A stretch of DNA of 64,000 nucleotides from Desulfovibrio psychrotolerans (lineage in GTDB: Bacteria; Desulfobacterota; Desulfovibrionia; Desulfovibrionales; Desulfovibrionaceae): assembly GCF_013340305.1 (NCBI RefSeq), contig NZ_BLVP01000043.1:155395-219394 (forward strand). Reading direction: 5' to 3'. Positions 18,678 to 26,431 of this stretch are shown here, one piece after another. Numbering within the stretch: the first letter of the stretch is position 1; each line of letters begins with the position of its first letter. A program made the translations under genes and the position numbers. The notes beneath the pieces were generated by a model. That model was not told the DNA's origin, searched no databases, and saw nothing but the letters and a program-made list of their open reading frames with translations.

Positions 18678-20573
18678 TTACGGCTTCAACCCCAGCGCTT
18701 CACGCTTGGCGCGGATACGGGCATCCAGCAGGTCTGCCGCTTTGAGCGGGTCCGGTTCCACCGCAAAGCTTGCGCCCACAAGTCCTTCCAGTCCGTTGAG
18801 GGCAAGGTCGGTGACGGTCTGGGAGCCGAGAATGTTGGGCGGCAGGCCCAGATGCGTGTACACGCCGCTGGCCACGGCGTACATGCCTATGGCCGCAGCC
18901 TTTTCAGAATACCATTCCGGCGAGGAGGCACCCACGGGCAGGTCAGAGATATCCACCCCCAGCTCGTTGGCGATGAGGCCGCACAGGTGCATGATGCGCG
19001 AATTGTCCACGCAGCTGCCCATGTGCAGCACGGGCGGAATGCCCAGCGCGGTGCACACGGCCTTAAGCCCCGGTCCGGCCATGGAGGCGGCTTCCGGCAC
19101 CAGCAGGCCCGCCTTGCCTGCGGCGGTGGTGACGCAGCCGGTTGCCAGCACCATGATGTCGCGTTCAATAAGGGCCTTGGCCAGCCCCACGTTGGCGGAG
19201 TCCTGCTGGATTTTTGGGTTGTTGCAGCCCACAATGGCCACAAACCCCCGGATGGACCCCGCCTTCACGGCGTCCAGCAGCGGGGTAAGGCTGCCGCCCA
19301 GTGCGTTGAGGATGGCCTCGTTGGAGAAGCCGGTCATGATGCGCACAGGCTCCACGGGGATTTCCACGCGCTTGGGGTCGCGTTCCGCAAAGGCGTCCAC
19401 AGCCATCTGCACAATCTTGCGCGCCTCTTCCATGGCGTTGTGCGGGTGGATGTCAAAGTGGATGGCACCGGTAAAGCGTGCCTTGCCGGCAGTGGTTATG
19501 AACCGGGTATGGTAGCAGCCCGCTATCTGCACAAGGCTGGGCATGATGCACTGGTAATCCACCACCACGGCTTCCACCGCGCCCGTGACAATGGCCAGTT
19601 CCGTCATGAGATGGTTGCCCGCCATGGGAATGCCCTGCCGCATGAGCAGTTCGTTGCCCGTGCAGCACAGCCCGCCCACAGTAATGCCGGAAGCGCCGTG
19701 CGCCTTGGCGGCGGCAATAAGCTGCGGCTCGCGCGCGGCGGCAAGAATCATCTCCGAGACCACGGGATTATGCCCGTGTACGAGTATGTTCACGGTGTCC
19801 TTTTTCAGGATGCCAAGATTGGCGGTGGACATGGAGGGCGTGGGCACGCCGAAGATGATGTCGGAAAGCTCCGTGCCGATCATGGAGCCGGACCAGCCGT
19901 CCGCCAGCGCACAACGGGCGGCGTGGATGAGGGTGTTCGGGGCATCGTTGTCGCAGCCCATGTGGGTGCGGTGCATCATCTCTGCAATTTCGCGGTCCAC
20001 ACCGCGGGGAGTCATGCCCAGCTTTTCCCACAGGGCGCGCCGCTTTTCCGGGGCGCGGGCAAGAAAGCCCACAGATTTGCGGCGGCTGCCGAAGTCGCTG
20101 TAGCACTCGTCCACAAGGTCGCGGGCCACATCCATGAGCGGACGCTCCGCCGCGTCTATGCCCAGTTCGGCGGCAATGCGGCGCAGCTTGGCTTCGTCGC
20201 GGATGGCGTAGTCTGTGGTTTCGCCCTCCACAATGGCCTCTAGCACCTCTATGAGGTCGCGCCCGTGGTCGGAATGCCCTGCGGAGCCGCCCGCGATGAA
20301 CCGCCCGAAATTGCGCGCCACAATCACATCGGCATCTGCCCCACACACGCCGCGCTGCAACTTGCCGCTCTTGGTCGCCTTGGGGCTTATGCGGCAGGGG
20401 CCCATGACACAGTTGCGGCAGGTGGTGCCCAGTTCACAGAAGGTGCAGTGGGGGGTCTGCTGCTCCAGCCTGTCCCACGCGGTTTCCACGCCTTCTGCCC
20501 GCGCCTTGCGGAGCATGCTCCGGGCGTCTTCCCAAATCGAAAGTTCTTCTACGCTACGCTGTTCTCTGGTCAT
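18678..20573 (-). CDS. cooS: anaerobic carbon monoxide dehydrogenase catalytic subunit
   Basis: A 631-residue Ni-Fe-S enzyme interconverting CO and CO2. The N-terminal cluster region carries C43-x2-C46, C52, C55 and C60, then C75 in RGVCGADAD. The close C-x2-C pair resembles the D. vulgaris enzyme, described with a [2Fe-2S] D-cluster, rather than the wider spacing of Carboxydothermus CODH-II. C-cluster residues are visible in VGCNNPKIQQD, VLATGCVTTAAGKAG and HMGSCVDNSR, and GHNPV is conserved. AGGAG lies upstream of the ATG at 20573. A CooA-type operator precedes the gene and cooC follows. No cooF or hydrogenase genes are near, so its electron partner is elsewhere. Confidence 0.96.
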   Translation of the reverse strand: MTREQRSVEELSIWEDARSMLRKARAEGVETAWDRLEQQTPHCTFCELGTTCRNCVMGPCRISPKATKSGKLQRGVCGADADVIVARNFGRFIAGGSAGHSDHGRDLIEVLEAIVEGETTDYAIRDEAKLRRIAAELGIDAAERPLMDVARDLVDECYSDFGSRRKSVGFLARAPEKRRALWEKLGMTPRGVDREIAEMMHRTHMGCDNDAPNTLIHAARCALADGWSGSMIGTELSDIIFGVPTPSMSTANLGILKKDTVNILVHGHNPVVSEMILAAAREPQLIAAAKAHGASGITVGGLCCTGNELLMRQGIPMAGNHLMTELAIVTGAVEAVVVDYQCIMPSLVQIAGCYHTRFITTAGKARFTGAIHFDIHPHNAMEEARKIVQMAVDAFAERDPKRVEIPVEPVRIMTGFSNEAILNALGGSLTPLLDAVKAGSIRGFVAIVGCNNPKIQQDSANVGLAKALIERDIMVLATGCVTTAAGKAGLLVPEAASMAGPGLKAVCTALGIPPVLHMGSCVDNSRIMHLCGLIANELGVDISDLPVGASSPEWYSEKAAAIGMYAVASGVYTHLGLPPNILGSQTVTDLALNGLEGLVGASFAVEPDPLKAADLLDARIRAKREALGLKP

Positions 20574-20727
20574 CGCTGTCTCCTGTCTGACCGTTGAAAA
20601 GGCATTTTCCAACGGCCGCTATGCTTGGCTTGGTCTTTCGCACCCCCTGCGCCACACGGGCACCACACTCGTCTTTTCCGCAGAACGTGCTCCTGCATGC
20701 AGCGTAGGCGGCATTTGCGGTTGTGTC

Positions 20728-20743
20728 TGTCGGCTGGACGACA
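20728..20743 (-). promoter_or_regulatory. CooA-type operator upstream of cooS
   Basis: TGTCG-N6-CGACA is a perfect inverted repeat matching the form of the known CooA site in Rhodospirillum rubrum. A TACGCT on the minus strand at 20706-20701 would place the site near -41, as in class II activation. The cooA-like gene is the next gene upstream. Confidence 0.75.
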
Positions 20744-20746
20744 AAA

Positions 20747-20782
20747 CTGAACGCCGTACCAATGATTTGGTACGGCGTTCAG
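20747..20782. repeat. 36-bp perfect palindrome, copy 1
   Basis: Arms CTGAACGCCGTACCAA and its exact complement surround a TGAT loop. An identical copy lies at 20994-21029. No U-tract follows on either strand. Confidence 0.95.
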
Positions 20783-20789
20783 CCAGCAT

Positions 20790-20985
20790 GATGACAAAGA
20801 GTTCTTTGAGTTTTTTTCGCCTCCGGCGGGCAGGGAGCTGAGCCCGCTCTGCTCTCTTCATCCGTAAAGCTCAAAGATTCGCCAACGGCTGAAGGCCTGC
20901 ACCCCGCCTTAGCGAGATAAATCCGTTTTTTGACTTCAGACTCGGCTTTACGAAAATCCGTTTTCGAAAAAACACGGTTTGTCAG
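20790..20985. repeat. dispersed intergenic repeat, copy near cooS
   Basis: The left part (GATGACAAAGA at 20790, CTCCGGCGGGCAGGGA at 20821) resembles 45432-45479. The right part (TTTTTTGACTTCAG at 20926, CGGCTTT at 20943, CGGTTTGTCAG at 20975) resembles 15660-15703. The two matches suggest one composite element with partial copies elsewhere. Confidence 0.7.
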
Positions 20986-20993
20986 CTATCTGA

Positions 20994-21029
20994 CTGAACG
21001 CCGTACCAATGATTTGGTACGGCGTTCAG
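20994..21029. repeat. 36-bp perfect palindrome, copy 2
   Basis: Identical in all 36 bases to the palindrome at 20747-20782, including the TGAT loop, and in the same orientation. Confidence 0.95.
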
Positions 21030-21110
21030 CAAGGAGTTCTGTCCGGTGTTCTGCGCGGGATGTACCCGGTGCCATGCCCGGTTTTTTTATTGATTTGTTC
21101 GCGCTGGTAG

Positions 21111-21899
21111 TCAGCCGGTAAGCTCGCGCAGCCGCTCTTCGTCGAGAATGTGATACACGCCCCGCCGCTCACGGTGGAGAATGCCGGAGCGGGTGAAGTC
21201 GTTCAGCAGGGTGGAAACGGTCTGCCGTGTGGTGCCCAGATGCTGGGCGAGCAGCTCGCCTGTCATGTTCAGCGTTACCGTGCGCGGTGCGGGTGCAGGG
21301 GCACCCGGCAAGCCGGGAACTTCCGCCGTGGCGGCAGGCTCCGCCGAATCGAGCAGAAAGGCGGCAAGCCGTGCGGTTGCATCGCGGAACACCAGCCCGT
21401 CTATGATGCCGAAGGCGTTTTTGAGAATGCCGCCCAGCACCCGGACCATGGTCTTGGTAAACTGCGGCACGTCCATCATGCGGCGGTGGAAGGTGGCAAT
21501 ATCCGTGAGCAGCACGGTGCAGTCATCCAGTGCCTGCACAAAAGTGTTGGTGTGGCTGGTGTAGATGTCGCCGGGTTGCAGAATGGCAATGGTGAATTCC
21601 TTGTCGTCATAGGCAAGGTACACCCGCACCCTGCCCTTGCGGACAATGAACACGTAGTTGTGCAGCGGCGTTGCCCTGCCTGCCGCCTCTCCCGTGCCAT
21701 GCGCCTGATGGGGCAGAGAGGGGCGGGCGTCGTGGGGGGCATGCGTGTGCCCGGGTGCGGCGGGCTGGCTTTCATCATCATATTCCGGCTGAAAGATGAT
21801 GGTGTTGCGCGCGAATGTGCGCTCCCGGAACGCGGAGAGCAGCTCGGCGAATTCCGGTCGGGCCAGTTCCTCCAGCAGATTCATGCTGGTAAATTTCAT
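21111..21899 (-). CDS. cooA: Crp/Fnr-family regulator, CooA-like CO sensor
   Basis: A 262-residue regulator with an N-terminal cyclic-nucleotide-fold sensor (YVFIVRKGRVRVYLAYDDKEFTIAILQPGDIY), a long dimerisation helix and a C-terminal HTH (LNMTGELLAQHLGTTRQTVSTLLNDFTRSGIL). GDIYTSH116 aligns with the heme region GDMFCMH77 of R. rubrum CooA: the histidine ligand is kept while Cys75 is replaced by Thr114. Residues about 41-80 form a His/Pro/Ala-rich insertion not found in R. rubrum CooA. The ATG at 21899 has AGGAG eight bases upstream; a GTG seven codons earlier is less likely. It is next to cooS, which has a CooA-type operator. Heme binding is an inference. Confidence 0.82.
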   Translation of the reverse strand: MKFTSMNLLEELARPEFAELLSAFRERTFARNTIIFQPEYDDESQPAAPGHTHAPHDARPSLPHQAHGTGEAAGRATPLHNYVFIVRKGRVRVYLAYDDKEFTIAILQPGDIYTSHTNTFVQALDDCTVLLTDIATFHRRMMDVPQFTKTMVRVLGGILKNAFGIIDGLVFRDATARLAAFLLDSAEPAATAEVPGLPGAPAPAPRTVTLNMTGELLAQHLGTTRQTVSTLLNDFTRSGILHRERRGVYHILDEERLRELTG

Positions 21900-22045
21900 G
21901 CGTGTGGCTCCTGATTGCACGCATCATACATGAGTCGGCAGGGAGAGCAACGGCTCACCTCGCGCCGGAGTCCGGGCGTAAGGGGAAAGATTCGTCAGCC
22001 CCAGAAGGAACCCCGGAAGGAGCATGGAAGGGGGCGGACGAAAAG

Positions 22046-22090
22046 GGGCGGCTCCGCCCGGCGGGATGCGGGTGTGCGCCGGGCGGAGCC
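22046..22090 (-). terminator. terminator after the acyltransferase gene
   Basis: Perfect 13-bp arms (22050-22062 and 22078-22090) with a 15-base loop. On the minus strand they are followed by CCCCTTTT. It lies 38 bp beyond the stop of the acyltransferase. Confidence 0.65.
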
Positions 22091-22128
22091 TGTGCCGGGT
22101 GGGTGAAGCCCGGTCCGGGAGGAAATGG

Positions 22129-24135
22129 TCAGCGAAGAGGGGCCTGTTCAGCGTCCGGGGTGGCTGTTTGCGGGCGGTTAAAGGCCGCCGCGCCTTCCTT
22201 GCCGAGATAGCGCACCAGCATTTTTTCCGGCGCGTCCATGAGGTCTATGAGCAGAAAGGCGTCCAGCGTGCCGAAGGCCGAGTCCACGTGAAACGCGCCA
22301 ATTCTGCCGCCCAGCTTGAGGTAGTGCTTGAAGAGGATGGGCAGGCTGCGCCCGTCTTCCATGTCCTTGATGAGCCCGTTCAGCCCGCCGAAGCTGAGCC
22401 GGGCGATATCTATGTCTTCCGTTACGCCCTTGGGGGTTTTCAGCTTTGGCTGCTTGCGCCCCGTGACCATGGCGGCAAGCTCCGGGTCCGTGTGGTGTGC
22501 CTGTAAGTAGCGCACCGTGGTTGCCAGCGTGTACGGGTTGAACACCAGCGGCAGGCTGCACGGGCCGAACAGATACCGCAGGCCGGGACGCCGCAGAATG
22601 TAGCGCCCTATGCCCTTCCAGAGCAGCATAAGAGGATTGTAGTCGCGCTGGTAGTCGGGGTGCACAATGGCGCGTCCCAGTTCCACGGACTGGCCGAATG
22701 CGCTGAAAAAGTCCTTCTTCAGTTTGAACAGAGTGGAGCAGTACAGCCCCTTGGAACCGGCCGTGGCGGTTATTTTGTCCACCTGTCCCAGCCTGTAGGC
22801 GCCGGCAATCTGCCTGTCTGCGTCGTTCCACAGGATAAGGTGGTCATATTCGTAGTCGTAGGGGTCTAGATCAAGGTCGCGGCCCGTACCTTCTCCCACC
22901 GGACGGAAGGTGGCCTCGCGCAGTCTGCCCAGTTCGTGGAGCATGTTGGGCATCTGAAAGGCCCGGGCCTCAAACGCGGTGTAGCCGTTTTCGCGCAGCA
23001 GCACCTGCTCTGCGGGCAGTTCGTCCAGTTCTATCAGCAGGCTGGCCGCAGGGCGGGGCATGGCAATGGGCATGGGTTGTGCGGGCTTGGGCAGCAGTGC
23101 CTTGGGCAGCAGCGACACAGGGAACAGGCTGCGTTTTTCTTCCTGCCGCAGGCTGTAGCTGCGCACCCGCAGGTAGTTGATCACGTCCTCTTCGCTGGCA
23201 AGTCCGTTGGCCCCGCTCAGCATGGCGGCGGGAATAATTCTGCCCACGCTCAGCTTTACGGACTGCCCGCGTTTCTTCAGCAGTTCGCGCGGCAAGAGCG
23301 CCGTGCGGGCCAGAGGATGCATAAGCCCCATGAGGTTGAACATAAGGCTGTTACGCCCGTGGAAATAGAGGGGCAGCACATCCGCCCCGGTTTTGCGGAT
23401 GATGCGGGCCACGTTGCGGTTCCATTGCGGGTCCATGATGCCGCGATGGGCGGGCTGCAGGTGCGAGACCTCGCCGGAGGGAAACACCGCAAGGCTGCCC
23501 CCTTCTTCTACATGGGCAATGGCCGTGCGCAGGCCGCGTATGTTCTTGTTGCGGGCTTCGCGTGAGTCGAAGGGGTCTACGTCGATAACCACGTTTTTCA
23601 GTTCAGGAATGATGCCGAGCAGAAAGTTGGCAAGAAAGCGCATGTCCGGCCGCACGGGCAGCAGGGTTGCCATGAGCACCAGCCCTTCCAGTGCGCCGAA
23701 GGGATGGTTGGAAACCACGACCAGCGGGCCGGAACGGGGAATATTTTCAAAGCCCTGCCCTTTAAGCTTTACGCGGACATCCAGAATGTCCAGCGCCTCG
23801 CGGGCGAAGTCCAGCGGGTTGGAACGCTGCGTCATGCCATTGTACAGGGTGAAAAGCCTGTGCAGGCGCGAAAGGTGCATCAGCGGCGTTTTGATGGGCG
23901 CAAGTACGCGCCGCATGCCGGGTGGGATGAAATCCAGCGAGAGTCCTCCCGTTTGCATGTGTGCCATGCTGTGCGCCATGTCGCTCTGCTGGATGCCCGT
24001 GGAGAAGGCAGCGGGACAGTCCGTGGAATATTCCGTGGAAAATTCCGGGGGCATGGGGGTCTGCATGGGGTGCAGTTCTTCGGACGAAGCGGGGGCGTTC
24101 TCCGTGGTGTTCCGCCGGAAAGCCTGATGCAGCAT
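22129..24135 (-). CDS. bifunctional acyltransferase, OlsF-like (PlsC-type plus OlsB/GNAT-type domains)
   Basis: A 668-residue two-domain protein. Residues about 100-330 are a lysophospholipid acyltransferase (PlsC/OlsA) domain with the HX4D-like block SNHPFGALEGLVL, the substrate motif FPSGEVSH and a DPFDSREARN segment. Residues about 370-620 resemble the OlsB/hemolysin acyl-homoserine-type acyltransferase fold (YDHLILWNDADRQIAGAYRLG, ELGRAIVHPDYQRDYNPLMLLWKGIGRYI). The same pairing occurs in OlsF, which makes ornithine lipids in two acylation steps at the inner membrane. GAGGAA precedes the ATG at 24135. Its first 60 residues are low-complexity and the true start could be later. The lipid product is inferred. 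Confidence 0.7.
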   Translation of the reverse strand: MLHQAFRRNTTENAPASSEELHPMQTPMPPEFSTEYSTDCPAAFSTGIQQSDMAHSMAHMQTGGLSLDFIPPGMRRVLAPIKTPLMHLSRLHRLFTLYNGMTQRSNPLDFAREALDILDVRVKLKGQGFENIPRSGPLVVVSNHPFGALEGLVLMATLLPVRPDMRFLANFLLGIIPELKNVVIDVDPFDSREARNKNIRGLRTAIAHVEEGGSLAVFPSGEVSHLQPAHRGIMDPQWNRNVARIIRKTGADVLPLYFHGRNSLMFNLMGLMHPLARTALLPRELLKKRGQSVKLSVGRIIPAAMLSGANGLASEEDVINYLRVRSYSLRQEEKRSLFPVSLLPKALLPKPAQPMPIAMPRPAASLLIELDELPAEQVLLRENGYTAFEARAFQMPNMLHELGRLREATFRPVGEGTGRDLDLDPYDYEYDHLILWNDADRQIAGAYRLGQVDKITATAGSKGLYCSTLFKLKKDFFSAFGQSVELGRAIVHPDYQRDYNPLMLLWKGIGRYILRRPGLRYLFGPCSLPLVFNPYTLATTVRYLQAHHTDPELAAMVTGRKQPKLKTPKGVTEDIDIARLSFGGLNGLIKDMEDGRSLPILFKHYLKLGGRIGAFHVDSAFGTLDAFLLIDLMDAPEKMLVRYLGKEGAAAFNRPQTATPDAEQAPLR

Positions 24136-24215
24136 ACACGTTCCTCGCAGTGACAGGGTGGTGCGGCGGCCGGAAAATCCGTGCGCCGTTCCCTTTCTGT
24201 ATGGGCGGAATGTGG

Positions 24216-24251
24216 TTGCCGCGTGAACAACCTGTTACAGTTACGCGGCAA
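24216..24251. promoter_or_regulatory. inverted repeat between the divergent acyltransferase and dksA-like genes
   Basis: TTGCCGCGT (24216-24224) and its exact complement ACGCGGCAA (24243-24251) are 18 bases apart. An operator or hairpin is possible; no regulator can be named. Confidence 0.35.
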
Positions 24252-24398
24252 AGGGGCGGGGGGTGCAAATGTAACGCAACCGTCCGAGATGCGTCACCCG
24301 TATGCCATGCCGCAGGGTGCGCGGCGTGGCATATGCCGGGAACACCGGAAACCGTAGTCCGTTTCAGCAACCGTTCCCACCCATGCAAGGAGTCTGTC

Positions 24399-24776
24399 AT
24401 GACTGAGAGCCAACGCCGGGAAATTGAACGTCATCTGGAAGACACACTCGCCGCGCTGCGGGTGCAGGCTCATATGGATTCAACAGGTGATCTGTGCTGC
24501 GCCGACGAAAACGAATTCGCCTCGCGGCTGAGCGAAATGCGGCTCAGCGTGGCCCTGCAGGCGCGCGTCAACGTCCAGATACGGGAAACAGAAGAAGCCC
24601 TGCGCCGCCTGGATGTGGCCGATTTCGGAACCTGCCGCGAGTGCGGCGAGGATATCCCCTTGCAGCGGCTGAAGGCCAATCCCACCACGACGCTGTGCGT
24701 GCACTGCCGTCAGGAACGGGACAATGCGCCGCGCCATATGGGAATGCCTGTGGCACAGGCGGGACTCAGAGCGTAG
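24399..24776 (+). CDS. DksA/TraR-family zinc-finger protein
   Basis: A 125-residue cytoplasmic protein. A coiled-coil helical hairpin occupies residues about 1-80 (SQRREIERHLEDTLAALR ... QIRETEEALRRLDVADFG). A four-Cys zinc finger follows: CRECGEDIPLQRLKANPTTTLCVHC. AAGGAG precedes the ATG. DksA-family proteins bind the RNA polymerase secondary channel and modify initiation with ppGpp. The size and the degenerate coiled-coil tip suggest a paralogue of the YbiI/TraR kind rather than the housekeeping DksA. It stands alone. Confidence 0.85.
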   Translation: MTESQRREIERHLEDTLAALRVQAHMDSTGDLCCADENEFASRLSEMRLSVALQARVNVQIRETEEALRRLDVADFGTCRECGEDIPLQRLKANPTTTLCVHCRQERDNAPRHMGMPVAQAGLRA

Positions 24777-25343
24777 GGACTGTTGCGCCTGCATTGTCCG
24801 TCCTGCCGGTGTAACTGCCCAAATGGGCAGAACGGGAGAAAGGGCGTTTGTGGGCGCGCTGCATGCCGGTCGTGCCTGTCAAGCCTGTAGAGGCTGTTGT
24901 GCTGTTGCGCCTGACGCTGCGGTCACATCAGGCGTATCAGGTGTATTAGGTGTATTAATCGGACCATACGTACCATCCGCATCAGGCGCATAGGCGTATC
25001 AGGCTTGCCCATCATGCCTGTCATGCCGGTCATGTCAGTCATGCCGGTCAGGCCAGTCTGTTATGACAGGTGCCGCTCCTGTATGCTTTTGGTGATGCTT
25101 TGGGCGCGTGCCACCATGGACGCATAGAGCAATTCTCCGGCATATCCGGGCAAGCCCAGCCTGTCGTTACGCCCGCCATGCCACACGCCGTAAGAGCATT
25201 AGACGCAGTATTTTTCGCCCGCCTTGCAGGAAAGGTGGGCTTTTTCATTTGGTGATGAATACCGTATTATGGTAGGGAAAAGCCGTAGGCGTAGTGAGTG
25301 TTTATTTCAGTATATCCGGCACTGCTGTTTCAGGGGTGTGGGC
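24777..25343. other. gene-free stretch with tandem repeats and a terminator
   Basis: No convincing gene. At 24928-25065 imperfect short repeats occur: first units like GCGTATCAG/GTGTATTAG, then units like TCATGCCGG/TCATGTCAG. A good plus-strand terminator lies at 25217-25245, implying a transcript from the left, perhaps dksA read-through or a small RNA. Confidence 0.6.
25217..25245 (+). terminator. rho-independent terminator
   Basis: Arms GCCCGCCTT (25217-25225) and AAGGTGGGC (25232-25240) pair with one G-U and are followed by TTTTT. Confidence 0.75.
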
Positions 25344-26411
25344 ATGAAGTCCGGTTGCGCAAGTTCTGTCGGCCTGCTGGCGCTGTGTACAGTGCTGGCA
25401 TGCTTTTTTGCCTTTGCGTCCCGCGTGGCGGCGGGCGAGAAAAAGGTTTTTATCCTGCACAGCTACGAGCTGGGGCACGTATGCGGCGGGCCGCAGCACG
25501 ACGGTGCGTTGCGTGCGTTGCGCGAGGCGGGATTTGAGCCGGGCAGAAACCTTGCTGTGCAGGCCTTTGCCATGGACACGCGCAGGGTGAACACCACCCC
25601 GGAACGTATGCGCACGCAGGCGCGTCTGGCGCTTGAAGATATTGCGCGCTTCTCCCCCGATGTACTCATCACGCTGGATGACGATGCCTTCCGCACCGTG
25701 GGGCTGCAGGTGGCCAATACGCCGCTTCCGGTCGTTTTTTCCGGCCTGAACGGGCGTCCGGAGTCCTATTCGCAGCAGGTGCCGTGGCTGGAGAGCCGCA
25801 ACCGCCCCGGGCACAATATCACCGGCGTGCTGGAAAAGCTGCATACCCTTACCGCCCTGAAGGTGCACCGCAAGATTCTGGGGCAACTGACCACGGTATA
25901 CGTTATCGCTGACTCCACCATTACAGGAGCAGCCTCGGTGGAGCAGGTGCGGGAAGAGTTGCAGGCGGAACCCAACGATTTTCTCTGGACTCTTTCTGTC
26001 ACGGACAGCTGGGAAGACTATCAGCGGCATATTCGCGGCGCATGTGCCAATCCCCGCGTGGATCTGCTGTATCCGCTGGCGTTGCAGCTTAAGGACGCCG
26101 CAGGCAGGGTGTACACCGCCCCGGAGATTTTGCGCTGGACAACGCAGGTGTGCCGCAAGCCCGACCTTGCCGTGAACTACTCCTTTGTGGAGCACGGGCT
26201 GATGGGTGGCGTGGGGGTGGATTTTGAATATATGGGCTGGCAGGCGGGCAGCATGGCTGCGCGTATTCTGAGCGGGGAATCGGCGGGCGAAATGCCCATG
26301 CAGGAAGCGCAACGCTACGCGCTGGTGTTCAATATGGCCCGGGTGCGCGAACTGGGCATAGAAATTCCGCAGGATATTCTGCTGGCCGCTGACCATGTGT
26401 ACAATGAGTAG
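25344..26411 (+). CDS. periplasmic ABC-type substrate-binding protein (ABC_sub_bind-like)
   Basis: A 355-residue exported protein. A signal peptide covers about residues 1-29 (SSVGLLALCTVLACFFAFASRVAAG). The mature part begins KKVFILHSYELGHVCGGPQHDGALRALREAGFEPG, like PF04392-type binding proteins, which have two Rossmann-like lobes (PDVLITLDDDAFRT, TPLPVVFSGLNG). AGGGG precedes the ATG. No permease or ATPase is adjacent. Instead a hybrid sensor kinase starts 20 bp downstream, so the likely job is to present a ligand to that kinase rather than to a transporter. The ligand is unknown. Confidence 0.78.
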   Translation: MKSGCASSVGLLALCTVLACFFAFASRVAAGEKKVFILHSYELGHVCGGPQHDGALRALREAGFEPGRNLAVQAFAMDTRRVNTTPERMRTQARLALEDIARFSPDVLITLDDDAFRTVGLQVANTPLPVVFSGLNGRPESYSQQVPWLESRNRPGHNITGVLEKLHTLTALKVHRKILGQLTTVYVIADSTITGAASVEQVREELQAEPNDFLWTLSVTDSWEDYQRHIRGACANPRVDLLYPLALQLKDAAGRVYTAPEILRWTTQVCRKPDLAVNYSFVEHGLMGGVGVDFEYMGWQAGSMAARILSGESAGEMPMQEAQRYALVFNMARVRELGIEIPQDILLAADHVYNE

Positions 26412-26431
26412 ACAGTAAGACGATCATCACG

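Larger units (their letters stand above)
20574..21110. other. repeat-rich regulatory region between cooS and the cooA-like gene
   Basis: No gene is supported. It holds, from cooS outward: a possible -10 (TACGCT on the minus strand at 20701-20706), the CooA-type operator, a perfect 36-bp palindrome, a dispersed-repeat segment (20790-20985) and a second identical 36-bp palindrome. Each is listed separately. Confidence 0.7.

Noticed and set aside
18648..20243. 531-codon plus-strand frame opposite cooS
   Set aside because: Shadow of cooS; composition dominated by His, Gly and Ala.
20747..21029. CRISPR array
   Set aside because: Only two palindromic units with a single long spacer of 211 bp; no cas genes or further repeats.
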